DNA of 64,000 nucleotides, taken from assembly GCF_004664715.2 (NCBI RefSeq), contig NC_051064.1, positions 113,818,240 to 113,882,239 of the forward strand. The letters run 5' to 3'. Below the pieces are notes generated by a model. The model was not told the origin of the DNA, searched no databases, and worked only from the letters and a program-made list of their open reading frames with translations. This stretch comes from Peromyscus leucopus (Eukaryota; Chordata; Mammalia; Rodentia; Cricetidae). Of the stretch, positions 24,241 to 35,599 are shown piece after piece. The first letter of the stretch is position 1; each line of letters begins with the position of its first letter. The position numbers and the translations under genes are program-made.

Positions 24241-25309
24241 GAAATGCATAAACACAATTTAAACTTCATATAAATGTTCAAATACACTGTGAAGTGCTAT
24301 CCTAGTATTTTTACAAAATTTTTTGATGTAAGTCTTTTCTTTTTGGATGAACTGAAATTAAGTTTGTTAGTCAGCAGAGAAATTTACAAAGCCCAGAGGA
24401 TATATTAGCCACTCTTCAGGTATTTCCCAATGCTTTGAACACAAACATATTAAAACAAAAAATCTCTTGAGTGATGTATTCAGTTATTTATCACCACTAT
24501 GTCTTTCCACTCAAAGATTTTTCTCCTTGACTATTAAATAAGGATACTTCCAATGCCAAATATGTTTTTTTTTCTATCAATATCAACAACCTATTTTCCA
24601 AAGGTCAGTTACTACCTAAGACCCTGTAGCTTCTGTTTCCTATACTGAATGCCCTAAGCCTCTAATCATAACTTGGTCTTCCCAGTGACCAGTTTCCACC
24701 CAGAAGCTTTCCAGTAGGATGCCTGGAGTTGCCTTACTGAACCAAAAGATTTTCCTGTCACTTAGGACCAAGGGATTTAGGATCTCCGTTACAGTCCCTG
24801 AGGTCAAGAGACCTTATGTAGGAGCAGAAGATGCTTCTGGTCCTCTTGTCATTTAGATAATCACTATGGTTTTGTGACCAGGAATTAGTGAAAAATAAGA
24901 TATTTCCATATTAAGGCAGAAACCATTTTTTTCTAAGGTCAGTGATTATTGTCATGAAGCTGAGAACTTAGATCTTATTTTGGAAAATGCCTTAGTATTA
25001 ACATTCAGTTTCTTGAATATCTTGAAAGGCACTGCCAGTTAAGTGTTCATCTACTTGTAAATAGAAAGTGAAATTTTGCTCAGTGAGCTGAAAACTGTGC
25101 TTTCTAATACTTTTCTTATCATGTATCCAAGGGAAGACTAAAATTGTAAACATATTTGTGCACACTAATTAAAAAATGGATAAGCATTTATAAGGCTTTT
25201 ACTAAAGCCCCCAACTCTGACATGCCAATTTCTTGTCCTGGAAGGAAATACCTCCCTATGATGGAAAGAATCTTATACCTAGGAACTTCTTTGTTCAGTG
25301 TAGCATTCA
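24241..25309. other. Unique DNA, no gene seen
   Basis: No recognised repeat or exon. Confidence 0.45.
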
Positions 25310-25400
25310 GGGGTTTATGAACAAGTTTCTTAATTTATCTGAATCTAGATTTACTCAAGACTAATTCCATTTATAAAATGAGGCAGAAAGCATAAAGCTT
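25310..25400 (+). repeat. MIR remnant
   Basis: 'gtttcttaatttatctgaat' followed by 'atttataaaatgaggcagaa' follows the order of a sense MIR 3' half. Confidence 0.45.
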
Positions 25401-26137
25401 ACCTAGTAGACAGACCCAGGAATTTGCTTTCGCTTCTCCTGGGTCACTTTGGGAAACTAATTTTCCTCTTACCTTTTCTTAGTTCCCTTAACACCACTCC
25501 CTCCCTCGCTGCCTGACTTTCCATTTCTCATTCACAAGCATAACGGCCCCAGTGCCCTGGAGGTTAAGTAAGCAAATATTCTATGTAAAGGCACAAAGTA
25601 TCATCTATGAGTGAGAGTTATTTTGGATCGAGAGAGCTCCTGGTGAGTCATTCATGAATAAATCTTCAGTACTGAAACAGTAATGTCTCATGTATTTGTG
25701 TTAGCAAATAACACTATGAATGCAATGTTGTAAGCAAAGATAAGTAGAAAAGAAGTTTGGTGATACAAAAGTGAAAGGAAATAATTGACTGCAAATCAAG
25801 TTTGTCTTTCACTTCTTTTTAGATTTTCCTTGTAATATTGGGATGCCAATATTATATAGATAGCAATAACAAAACCCATGATTAATAATACTTGTGATAA
25901 TACCAATTCTGAGCTTATCAATATGAGAGGCCTATGTCAGAATTATTGGATCTTACCTACTATTTCTCCTCTTTGCACTCCTCATCATTAACTGATTCGG
26001 GGTGATGAGTTGTATTTTTCAATTAAGAATGTTTAAGTATAATTATTTTTTTGAAAATATGACACTCAATTGTACAAATGATAGAAATGGAACAAAATAT
26101 TTTGTATGTGAAAAAACTAAGAACAAGAGAGAGAGTT
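25401..26137. other. Unique DNA, no gene seen
   Basis: No recognised repeat or exon. Confidence 0.45.
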
Positions 26138-26153
26138 GAAAAGATGCTGTTCT

Positions 26154-26346
26154 CGCCGGGCGGTGGTGGCGCACGCCTTTAATCCCAGCACTCGGGAGGC
26201 AGAGCCAGGTGGATCATTGTGAGTTCGAGGCCAGCCTGGACTACCGAGTGAGTTCCAGGAAAGGCGCAAAGCTACACAGAGAAACCCTGTCTCGAAAAAA
26301 ACCAAAAAAAAAAAAAAGAAAAAGAAAAAAAAAGAAAAAAAGAAAA
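26154..26346 (+). mobile_element. B1 SINE, young cricetid copy
   Basis: A sense B1 starting 'gccgggcggtggtggcgcac', with the Pol III B-box-like 'gtgagttcgaggccagcc' and a long A-rich tail with G interruptions. A perfect 16-base duplication, gaaaagatgctgttct, sits at 26138-26153 and 26347-26362. Few differences from the other cricetid B1s indicate recent insertion. Confidence 0.96.
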
Positions 26347-26362
26347 GAAAAGATGCTGTTCT

Positions 26363-27179
26363 TGCCTCTCTCACTCTCCACATTTTGTCATATAGTGTTA
26401 CAAAGTTTTCTCTTTAAATAGTTCTCAAAGTTGCTCCCTCTTTTCTATATTACCTCTTTGGCATAAGCATTTAGATGCTAATCAGCCCTGGTTTAAATAG
26501 ATATTTTTATTTTTCTTCACATTTTTATTATCCCAAGCTTTCTTCATTTCAGTAAATAGCACACCCTGGGAGTGGCCCTTCTTTTTTTTCTTGTTTTCCT
26601 ACCATGCTTTTAATCCATGTAGAAGTTTGATCAGAATATATCCTCTGTCTAATTATTTTTCATCACCTACTCCACTTCAGTCATGATTCAGGCAATTATG
26701 ATCTTAACTTCTGTTGCTTCATTGGCTTCCTAAATGGTCTGTGTGGTTCTACCCTTGCCTACCAATAAGCCAATATTTATGCATCATTTCCAATGATTAA
26801 AAGAATATTTTGGTTCCTCCTTCATATTCAGCTAGAGTGCACTCTGAACTTCTGCAAGGCATTACTACCTACCCCCTCCCCCCAGCCTCATAACCTTATT
26901 TTTCCTTATATTGTGCTTTGGCCACACTACTTTGCTGTCTCTGCACCCATTTCTATCTCAGTCTTACTCTCCCTCAGCCACCTCATGAAATGCTTTTTCT
27001 TGAGATCTATGTGTTGCAGCATCTTCAATATTTAATTGTCTACTCCAATGCCTGCTCAAAAGAGACTTCCTGGTTTATCTGGTGACTGTTACAGTCTTTG
27101 CTCTTTTACCCGCAAGTTTGTGTTTTGTGTAGCTATTTTCAGAATCTGTAGTCACTTATTCTTTTATTCTCTCTGAGTT
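26363..27179. other. Unique DNA, pyrimidine-rich, no gene seen
   Basis: An 80-codon open frame at 26793-27035 has no recognised domain. No repeat was named. Confidence 0.45.
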
Positions 27180-27295
27180 TCTATTAGAAAGTAAGCTGTA
27201 GGCAAGAATTTCATTCTGTTCACCCCCATCTCTACCACCTAGACCAATGCCTGTTACATATAATGCTTAATAAGTATTTTAAGTGATTACATTTC
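27180..27295 (+). repeat. L2 3'-end remnant
   Basis: 'gaaagtaagctgtaggcaag', then 'accaatgcctgttacatata' and 'cttaataagtattttaagtg' follow L2 3' end order. Confidence 0.5.
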
Positions 27296-27414
27296 TGCTA
27301 GGTAGGAGTCTCTCATCTTTACCCGAGTTGGTATAAGAGGCTCCTTCTTGTCTTGAATGAATAAATTAAAGGCATCAAACTTTTGATGATGTATGTTCAC
27401 CTTCTAACTTGGGT

Positions 27415-27505
27415 TTTTATTATTTTTGCATTTCTTGGAATTGAACTCAGGTTCTCATGCATTCCTGGCAAGTGCTATACCACTGAACTACATTCTCTAG
27501 CATAA
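27415..27505 (-). mobile_element. ID SINE, antisense
   Basis: 'ggaattgaactcaggttctc' and 'ctataccactgaactacatt' are the reverse of the tRNA-like ID body. It is diverged, with no clear tail. Confidence 0.7.
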
Positions 27506-27526
27506 ATTTATTTCAAATTATAGAAG

Positions 27527-27694
27527 TTTTTTTTTTTTTTTTTTTTTGGTTTTTCAAGACAGGGTTTCTCTGTGTAGCTTTGCGCCTTTCCTGGAACTCA
27601 CTTGGTAGCCCAGGTTGGCCTCGAACTCACAGAGATCTGCCTGCCTCTGCCTCCCAAGTGCTGGGATTAAAGGCGTGCGCCACCACTGCCCGGC
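27527..27694 (-). mobile_element. B1 SINE, cricetid type
   Basis: A reversed B1 with a T21 tail on the left, body 'ttggtagcccaggttggcct' and head ending 'ccactgcccggc'. The flanks agaag and gaag give a short possible duplication. Confidence 0.95.
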
Positions 27695-29664
27695 GAAGAT
27701 TTTTTATAATATTAATTCCATCTACTTGTTTAACCACCTTGCTTATCAATGCCAGTACCAGCACATTGTCACTCTCTTACTCAAGTTTCCCAGAGTATAG
27801 CATGCTACTTATAATTTTATGTTGGGATCAAATTATTATTTCCTTTGAATATTCTATTTTGTTCCATTTTTTTCTTGGACTGCTATTTTTCATTCTTCAG
27901 ATGCCAATTAGGAAAATTAGGTAGCATTTTTGTATTTCCCATATTGTGTTGTATCATAATTATCTTAATCCATTCACACACTTTACCCATATGCAACTCC
28001 TTTGAAGATCTAGGCAAGGAAGGCCTAGACTTTTTGACTTCTGTCACCCCAGTACAGTGCATGGGAACGTGTTAAGGTAAATTGTTGCATATGATTCCAG
28101 TTAGAGACAAATTAACTTCTAAAAAGATTCTGTTCTGAAAGAATTCTCTGCATTGGGATTTAAAAGTGCCATCTCAACACAATGAACATAAGAAAGATTT
28201 ATGGATTTGGTGGCACACTACTCAAAAGCTATATTATATACTAGGTATGGATATAATTTTGTGTTATTTGTAGTAATTTTCCCTTTCCAATGTTCAGTTA
28301 ACATTTGGCATTTCATCCAAAATGTGTGAGAGAAAAATTAACATTTCATTATAAATACTGTAGTTGCAAATGAGCAAATCTCTCCCTCCAGAAAATAATT
28401 GTGTGCACAACTATTTTTTTTCCAATTAAAAGTGAAATGTTTTATATGTACCATGCTACTCTTTCTGTGACAGACAGGGATAAATTAACAGCAATGACTT
28501 TTTCAGTGTCTTGAGTCTTTTTGCCAAAATAATTTTTTGGCTATATTTATCTCTTTTTGGTACTAGTAGGGTACTGAAGGGTGAGAAGAGGACACCCCAG
28601 ACATGTTAGAAATTATTGGTAGGAAATGTGGTAGTGGGATAAAAACTCAAAACTATTATATGCCATCCTGGAAGCCAAAGCCATCATCATGAATAAACCA
28701 TTTTCATAAAGAATTTTTCTAAATATATCAAATTTTGTCACTGTCTTGATTTAGTTATGAGAAATGCAAGTGAATCTTTTCATCTTCTCTACTTTGAGGT
28801 GTTTAGTTCCCTGTGACCTAGGGTGTTTCATTATGAAAATATGTGATGTTGGCACTCCCATTATGGTTGGTAGTACTAATCATTGATATATTTAGTAAGT
28901 TGCCCAGAAATATACAAGTAGAATATGATTGAGACATTGTATAACCTTTATTGTGATTATAATAATGAAAGTTCATATTTTCTTGACTGAATAGTCTAGT
29001 AAAACTGGGAAATATACATGAATTTATTCATTTTTCCAATGAACGTTTACTGAGTGCAGGTTGAACATTATATGCGTAATTCATAAGCATATTTCTTCCT
29101 TTATGTTCTCATAGCCTTTCTGTATTGATACTCATTGTATTATATTGGCAGTAAAAAAGGAAAATATTAAAGATAAGGACATTGAGGCCTTTTAGTATTT
29201 GTTATTGAGTGCTTACAAAGAGTCCATGTAATAAACTTTGTCTAGTTTATAAGTTATCAAGACCTCACTATATGTTCAAAAGTAGCCCAAACTAGAGTAA
29301 TAAATATGGACTATATAATCTAATGCACCGTTTGATGTGTCCTCACAGGTGATAAGGTGTAAGTTCTTTTTCAAATAGCACCCCCGCTTTTTTGGCAATA
29401 GGCAATAAATGTTCAGATCCTAACTATTAGTGTTTATATATATGTAAGAAGTTGTGAGAGTGGGTATAGACTATAAAATACATAGTAGATCACAAGAGAG
29501 AAATAAGAGGTGTTGAGACAGGGGGAAGTGGAAGTTACATATGATATGAAATGCAAAGGAGGTTCCTGGAGGTTGAAAGGGACATGGGAGGGAAAGGGAC
29601 AGGAAGAGAAACAACAAAAACACACTTTATTTGAAAAAAATGTCACAATGAAACATAATTCTTT
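27695..29664. other. Unique AT-rich DNA, no gene seen
   Basis: Faint L2/MIR-like patches may exist near 29020-29200. A 98-codon minus open frame at 29434-29730 has no recognised domain. Confidence 0.45.
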
Positions 29665-30105
29665 TATGGAGATTTTATTTATTTTATTTTTCATGTATGT
29701 GAGTGTGTGCCTGCATATACGTCTGTGCACTACACAGGTGCTGGTGTAGTCAGAGGTCAGAAGAAGGCATTAAATTTCCTGAAACTGGAATTACCAATGG
29801 TTGTGAAGACCCATGCAGGTGCATTCTGTTTCTCTTTGCAACAGATGAAGTCTGCTACAGAAAACCACAACCTATCAAAATGGAGCGTTGTGAAGCCCAA
29901 GTCCAACGTATACATCTACAAAGCAACTCCCCCACCTAAGGCTCAGGGGCTATTGCAGATGAAGGGTGGAAAAATTGAATGAGCAAGATGATTAGGCAGT
30001 TTGCTGGGAAACTGTGTCTGCTAGGAATGTCGAAGCTAACCTACATACTGTGCAATAACAAGTACCCTTAAATTCTGTGGCACCTCTCCAGTCCCAGAAA
30101 CTCAA
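29665..30105 (-). mobile_element. B2/B3-type SINE, split by an L1 fragment
   Basis: The reversed SINE tail-side part (29665 to about 29825, 'ggtcagaagaaggcattaaa') and head-side part (about 30045-30105, 'aacaagtacccttaaattct' then 'acctctccagtccc') flank a piece of L1 3' UTR. The central SINE bases are missing, so the event was insertion with some loss. Confidence 0.6.
29840..30040 (+). mobile_element. L1 3' UTR fragment inside a SINE
   Basis: 'agaaaaccacaacctatcaa' through 'aactgtgtctgctaggaatg' is an internal part of a rodent Lx-type L1 3' UTR in sense. It lacks the L1 3' end and poly(A), so it is not a standard 5'-truncated insertion. Confidence 0.6.
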
Positions 30106-30131
30106 TTCTTTGTAAGCTAATAAATTACAAG

Positions 30132-30169
30132 TTGGGATATTGAGATGGCTCAATGGTTAAGAGCACTTA
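30132..30169 (+). mobile_element. B2 SINE head fragment
   Basis: 'gagatggctcaatggttaag' is the conserved B2 head with its A box. The rest is cut off by the L1 starting at about 30170. A possible right-hand continuation lies near 31095-31115 ('taagagtgctatctgtcttc'). Confidence 0.65.
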
Positions 30170-31029
30170 CTTTCTTTTTGTTATGTGGTTTCTTTTATAT
30201 TTAGAAATTATAATTGCACCATTTTCCCCTTCCCTTCCTCTCTCCAAACTCTCCCATATACTCTTTCTTCCTCTTTCAAATTCATAGCCTCTTTTTTCAT
30301 TAAATTTTACATGCATATATGTGTGTATTATTCCTAAATATAACTTGCTCAGACTGGATAATGTTGCTTGTGTATATATGTTCAGTACTTACCATTTGGA
30401 TTGGATAACCAATTGATGTGCTTTTCCCTAGACCAATTCTCATGCTCTGAGCATTTCTTAGCTGCCTGCAGGGTTAAGGCCTAGTGGGCTTCCCTCCACT
30501 CCTTTCACATGTTTATTGTTGTTGTCCTTGTCCAGCTCAAGTTTAGAGAGTCATATTGGTGAGATTTTATGACTGTTCCGAAAAGCTTCCGACATTGCAG
30601 GGAGACACAGTTTCATAGCAAACTCCTCGATTCTTTTGTGTTCCCTTAATCTCTCCTTGTTACTTTCTGGGTCTGTGGATTGTAGCATGATTATCCTTTA
30701 CTTTACAGCTAATATCCACTTATAAGTGAGTATGTACAATGTTTATCTTTCTGGATCTGGGTTACCTCACTCAGGATAATTTTTTTCTAGCTCTATCTAT
30801 TCACCGGCATATTTCACGATTTTTTAACATTGAATAATAATAATAATCAATTGTGTAAATATACCACATTTTCTTTATCCATTCTTTGGTTGAGAGACAT
30901 CTAGGATGTTTCCAGTTTCTAGTTATTATGAATAAAGCTGCTATGAATATAGTTGTGCAAGTGTCCTATCTCAAGACTCCACTGTACCACTCCTGGGCAT
31001 ATACCCAAAGGATGCTCCATACTACCACA
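30170..31029 (-). mobile_element. L1 (Lx-type 3' end) with 5' inversion
   Basis: From 30170 to about 30966 the sequence is antisense L1: 3' UTR ('ttggattggataaccaattg'), then the ORF2 end ('gttacctcactcaggataat'). At about 30967 it switches to sense ORF2 ('accactcctgggcatatacc'), the segment just upstream of the breakpoint in the intact element. An inverted 5' part is the signature of twin priming during L1 insertion. The 3' UTR also has an internal deletion. There is no open frame. Confidence 0.85.
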
Positions 31030-31267
31030 TGATCTTGACCTAAACTAGGGCAGAGGCAAGATGTAACAGAGGTTGAGATGTAACAGATGATAAGAGTGCT
31101 ATCTGTCTTCCAGATGCCATATGTGTGTAGACTACTTGACCCAGGCATTGCATCCATTTCATTCTAAATGTAATTACTAATTTGCTAGTGCTGTGGCAGA
31201 TTCTTGAGATGTTATTAGCATGTGAATGTGAATGTATAACTACATTTTTTAATCTTTTGACTTTCTT

Positions 31268-31367
31268 TTTAAAGATCTATTTATTTTTGTTTTATATGTA
31301 TGTTTGTCTTGTCAGCTTGTATGTATATAGAAAAGGATACTGGATCCCCCTGAAATGGGAATTACAG

Positions 31368-31431
<64 letters not shown>

Positions 31432-31472
31432 CTCTTCTCTCTCTCTCCTCCTCCTCCTCCTCTTCTTCTTCT

Positions 31473-31547
<75 letters not shown>

Positions 31548-31640
31548 CGCGTGTGCGCGCGCGCTGGAAACAGAACGCAGTTCTTCTGGAAGAGCAACAA
31601 ATGTTCTTAACCACTGAGCCATCTTTCCCACCACTCCTTT
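31268..31640 (-). mobile_element. B2 SINE with its centre replaced by a microsatellite
   Basis: The left part ('aaagatctatttatttttgt') is the B2 tail side, and the right part ('cttctggaagagcaacaaat' then 'ccactgagccatctttccc') is the B2 head side. The middle of the SINE is occupied by the pyrimidine tract annotated separately. Confidence 0.8.
31370..31564. repeat. Polypyrimidine (CT)n/(CTT)n tract with alternating GT/GC end
   Basis: About 170 bases of CT with CCT and CTT inner blocks at about 31445-31477 run to 31541. They are followed by 23 strictly alternating bases (31542-31564, TG/CG type). Strand asymmetry and mirror symmetry suit triplex (H-DNA) formation, and the alternating end suits Z-DNA. 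Long frames over it in several phases are repeat read-through. Confidence 0.95.
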
Positions 31641-33572
31641 CAGCTTTCTTTCTTATTTGTGAACAAGTAGGGGGAAGTGCTAATGTTAGAAAGGTAGAGC
31701 TAGAAAGACATTTTTTAGCTACTATTTTAAAATACTTTTTAGTTTTCATTGATATCACATTCTATTCCCAATTTACAGATTAGGAACCAGAGAAGTTTAA
31801 TATATACACCTGACTGTGGAGTTCTGATTTCACCAGCTTCAAAGCTAGTAGTCATAAGTCTATAACAGTTCCACATATAACCTAGATGGATTCACTATCT
31901 AGATTTTAATAGCTACTTGATGTGTCACCTGTGTCCTGCCAGTCCTCTCTCTAGAGCTCCTGGTTTGTCTTCTGCTTTATGTGTTCTAAGGCAAATTGGA
32001 GATAGTTAAATAGTTTTGTTAGTTTCTCTAAGCCCATCTTTCTATACAGTGATATAGTAGAATTTTTATATCTTCAACTTGGATTTACTTTAGTAGCATT
32101 GCTTTAATAAGAAAAATAAAGCTAATGCATTCACAACACTAAGGACTTAACTTATTTATAAAGATTGGGTTTAGTTTAATGTTATACAAAGCTAGGAATT
32201 TGAAGAGAAATTTTAATTAAAAGAACATTAGTTGAGAGACTTAAATAATAATTAAATGCCACTGTACCTTGATTAATACTGTCAATTCTGGGCACATAGA
32301 AGTTAGTAGAAAATTATGGAAAGCAAGCCACCACAATGTAAGGTATTAAAGTGTTGATTTACTTTTATTAACTTTCCTAAAGGAAAGGTGTTTCTTCTTC
32401 ATACCTTTATTTTCAAATATACTTTTGCTATATTTTAGTTTTTCTTCATTAGTATATTTATCCTCCTGACTTGGAGATATGCATTTGATTCTGATATATA
32501 GAGAGGAATTAGAAATTATCCTGAGTATTTACTGGCTACTGGTGTAAGTGGAGTGATGCATACATTCGCAACAACAGTAACAAAATATCAAGTGCTTTGA
32601 TTATTGAGAGGGAAGATTGTAGGATGCCTGAGAACAGGGATTATTATTTTTTTCCCAGAGGATCAAGGATGGTATCTCATAGAGAAGTTCGAATTTGGGT
32701 CAGAGTTTGAAGAACAAATAAGATTTTTGCTTGCTGAGAAAATACAGAAAGAACCGTCAGGACAGAGGGAGTGATATGCAAAGTCAGGAAGAATGAAAAG
32801 ATATATATTTAAAGACAGCGCAGGTTGAGTTTATATAGAAGATAAAGGGAGATTAAGCTATGGAAGCAAATTGCCCTCACCCCCACATTTGAGATGGATG
32901 TCTCATTACATGAAATTTCTTTCATATTATTCAAAAGCATTCTTTTTATATTAAAACTTAATCTAATTTTACTTGTGATATTTAGTTTGCTTTTTCTTTT
33001 TGTGAACTTTTCTACAACTCTGGACTCATTGCTTATAATAAAGCTCAAACAAAATTCAAAGTTCAAAACCACGTGTGCCTCTGAGAGTTTTCATTGCCAT
33101 GATTATTACTTTCCTTCATATGAGTACATATGTGACTGGCACACCTGTGGGTTTCTCAGCATGAGTCTGCTTCTCTGCTGCCCTGTACACCAGACTTATT
33201 GTATTTGTCCCCTATTTCTTCAGCTCCCAACTCATTCTTAGGCCAAGGGCAGGTTGCTTTCTTCAGACCACTATATAACCTGTGTTCATTTTTTTCTTTG
33301 TTGAAATCCACTGATACCAGGGCAGAGAAAGGCTCCAGGAACCATGCCCATGAATCTTTTAATGCAGACCCTCTCCTGAGTAATATAGGGTAAAGAATAG
33401 AAAACAAAAGAACACTAAAAGCCCAGTGTCACTCTAGGTGGACACGGTTGGCCTGGAAGGTAAAGGTAAAGCGGAAGCTAGCAGTGGTAAAGAGGACTGC
33501 CAGGAAGGAGGAGAGGTGCATGCTGGGAAGGGGTGGCTCAGGGTCTGATGTAAACAAGGTTTGCAACAGGCA
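31641..33572. other. Unique AT-rich DNA with a possible MIR
   Basis: 31750-31860 ('caatttacagattaggaacc') resembles a reversed MIR. Open frames of 83-115 codons near 32809-33407 overlap on both strands and have no recognised domain. Confidence 0.45.
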
Positions 33573-33588
33573 TGCTTCTTTGATTCTT

Positions 33589-33747
33589 TTTTTTTGGTTT
33601 TTCGAGACAGGGTTTCTCTGCGTAGCTTTGCGCCTTTCCTTTCCTGGAACTCACTTGGTAGCCCAGGCTGGCCTCGAACTCACAAAGATCCGCCTGCCTC
33701 TGCCTCCCGAGTGCTGGGATTAAAGGCGTGCGCCACCACCGCCCGGC
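33589..33747 (-). mobile_element. B1 SINE, young cricetid copy
   Basis: A reversed B1 with T9 on the left and a near-consensus body. It has a perfect 16-base duplication, tgcttctttgattctt at 33573-33588 and 33748-33763. The body carries a five-base tandem duplication ('gcctttcctttcctggaa'). Several CpGs persist, which supports recent insertion. Confidence 0.96.
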
Positions 33748-33763
33748 TGCTTCTTTGATTCTT

Positions 33764-35079
33764 ATTCAATAATGTATTCTTAACATTAACACTTGTAAGC
33801 AGACTAATGTGGAAATAGAAGAAATACAAATAAGCAATTATGCATGTTCCTTAATCCATACAATTATGTAAAATTATTAATGCCTTCCAGATTTTGATAG
33901 AATAATGGTTTCTAAAACTGAGATCATGTTGTGTTTTGTCATTTTTTTAATTCAACTTTTGGTTATCAACATATTTCTATGGCAACAAATATATTTATGT
34001 GTCATAACTTTATAATGCCTGTATACTATTACTTTGTAACTAAGCAATTTAAATTTTATGCTAGGCTATTTATATTTTCATACTGTTTATTGGTAAAGGT
34101 GACACAATACTGAATGAACCTCATAAAATACATTTTTTCTCATCTTTAATTATTTTCCTAAAATTAAGTCTTAAACTTACTGAGTCAAATTATCTGTTTC
34201 TAAATTATTTAAAAATAAGTGTTAGCAAATTACCCCATAGAAGGATTTGGACCAATTTATGCTCTCATCATGTATATACTAGATGAAAATAACCCAGACA
34301 GTGATGTAAGTTGTTATTTCACATTTTTTCCAATTTGTTGGGAAAAAATAGTGCTTTTATGATTTATTTTTTTCTTATTTTTCTAGTTATTAGTGAGTTT
34401 GGATAGTTTTGCATCTAAGATTGCACTCTTGGTAAATTTTCTACTCATGATTTCATTTGTTTTGCTACTAATGATAACTTACCAGTTTGACTTCAATTTT
34501 TCCTTTATTAAGGGGGAAAAAGTTCCTTCCAATCTGGATGGGTTCTGCTTGCTGAAATCTGTTCATTGACATTTATTCACAGAATATAAAATGAAAACTA
34601 AAAGCAAAACCAGTATATCACATACCACTAAAAACCAAACACATGCAATCAAAGAAAACTCACACAATCTGGTGTAATACAGTGTTCTTCACTGTTATGT
34701 GTGTGTATTGTCTCAAGGTACACAGAAATGGCAGCAGAATGGTGTGAGGACAGGGGGACTTTCTTTCTGTAATGGGACCTCAATTCATCACTCTTTCCAT
34801 TTTCTTATTTTTTAAAATTTGCTTTTGATATCCTGTTTAGAAATCAGTCTAAGATCTTCAGACATTAAATATTCTTAAAAGAATATGATATAGTGGGAAC
34901 TAAATAAGGACTTTATAGGTTCTAATTAAAGAAAAGTTAGTATCTATTAAAAGGTATTTGATAACTTTTTTTCTGAAAGATTATTATGGGGAAATAAGTT
35001 AAAATATCTAGAAGAATGACTAAAAGAAAATTATCATGAAAAATTTCATAGCAGATAAAAATGTAGCATACAGTTGTTA
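33764..35079. other. Unique AT-rich DNA, no gene seen
   Basis: No repeat named with confidence. A worn LINE or DNA-transposon remnant around 33930-34430 is possible but unproven. Confidence 0.4.
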
Positions 35080-35345
35080 TTAAAATCAATACATAATGAG
35101 TCTATTTTATTGGGTAATAGGGACTTATTAAGATATAAATTGACAAAATACACTCACAAATACAGAACAAGAGCAGACAGCTGAAGCCATCCTCTGATCT
35201 GACCTGGAGCAAATCCACATCACAGGCAGGAGCAGGGAAAAGGGGCATGTGACCCTTCTCCCTCTTCTTCTGAGAGGTCCTGTAAAAGGGCAGGAAGCAC
35301 CCACCGCCTCCTTCAGGCCCTATAGCCCAAGGTCATGGGCAGAGC
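35080..35345 (-). mobile_element. Possible LTR remnant, antisense
   Basis: GC-richer than its surroundings. On the minus strand it ends with an AATAAA-type poly(A) signal (plus 'tctattttattgggt' near 35101) after a GC-rich body, as LTRs do. No target-site duplication or TG/CA boundary could be fixed, so the call is tentative. Confidence 0.35.
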
Positions 35346-35446
35346 AAATACCTCTACAAGTTGTCATATAATCATTTGTTTTTTATTTTGTCAAAAATTT
35401 TATTTTTTGCTTTTCGTTTTGTAACATAGATAATCTTTTATTTGTA

Positions 35447-35599
35447 TGTTTTGGTATTATAGTCAGTTAGACTTTTCACATAATGTATAAATAATATCTA
35501 AATATCAAATACTTTTGTGGTCTTTTATTTACATTTCATTCCTTATTATATCTGTAATTTATAAAATGCACAAATTATGTCAATATAAATATATTATGT
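35447..35599 (+). repeat. Dispersed direct repeat, copy A
   Basis: 153 bp matching 39249-39403 in the same direction with roughly a dozen differences by hand alignment (about 92 percent). The shared core includes 'acttttgtggtcttttattt'. Flanks do not match. It is not recognised as a known repeat family. Confidence 0.85.

Noticed and set aside
31182..31783. Several open frames of 90-148 codons on both strands rich in Leu/Ser or Arg/Glu
   Set aside because: They exist only because a (CT)n/(CTT)n tract has no stop codons in any phase. The composition is the repeat, not a protein.
32809..33407. Overlapping frames of 83-115 codons as a possible exon cluster
   Set aside because: Frames overlap on both strands, lack shared splice signals and have no recognisable domain. 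The AT-rich composition favours chance.
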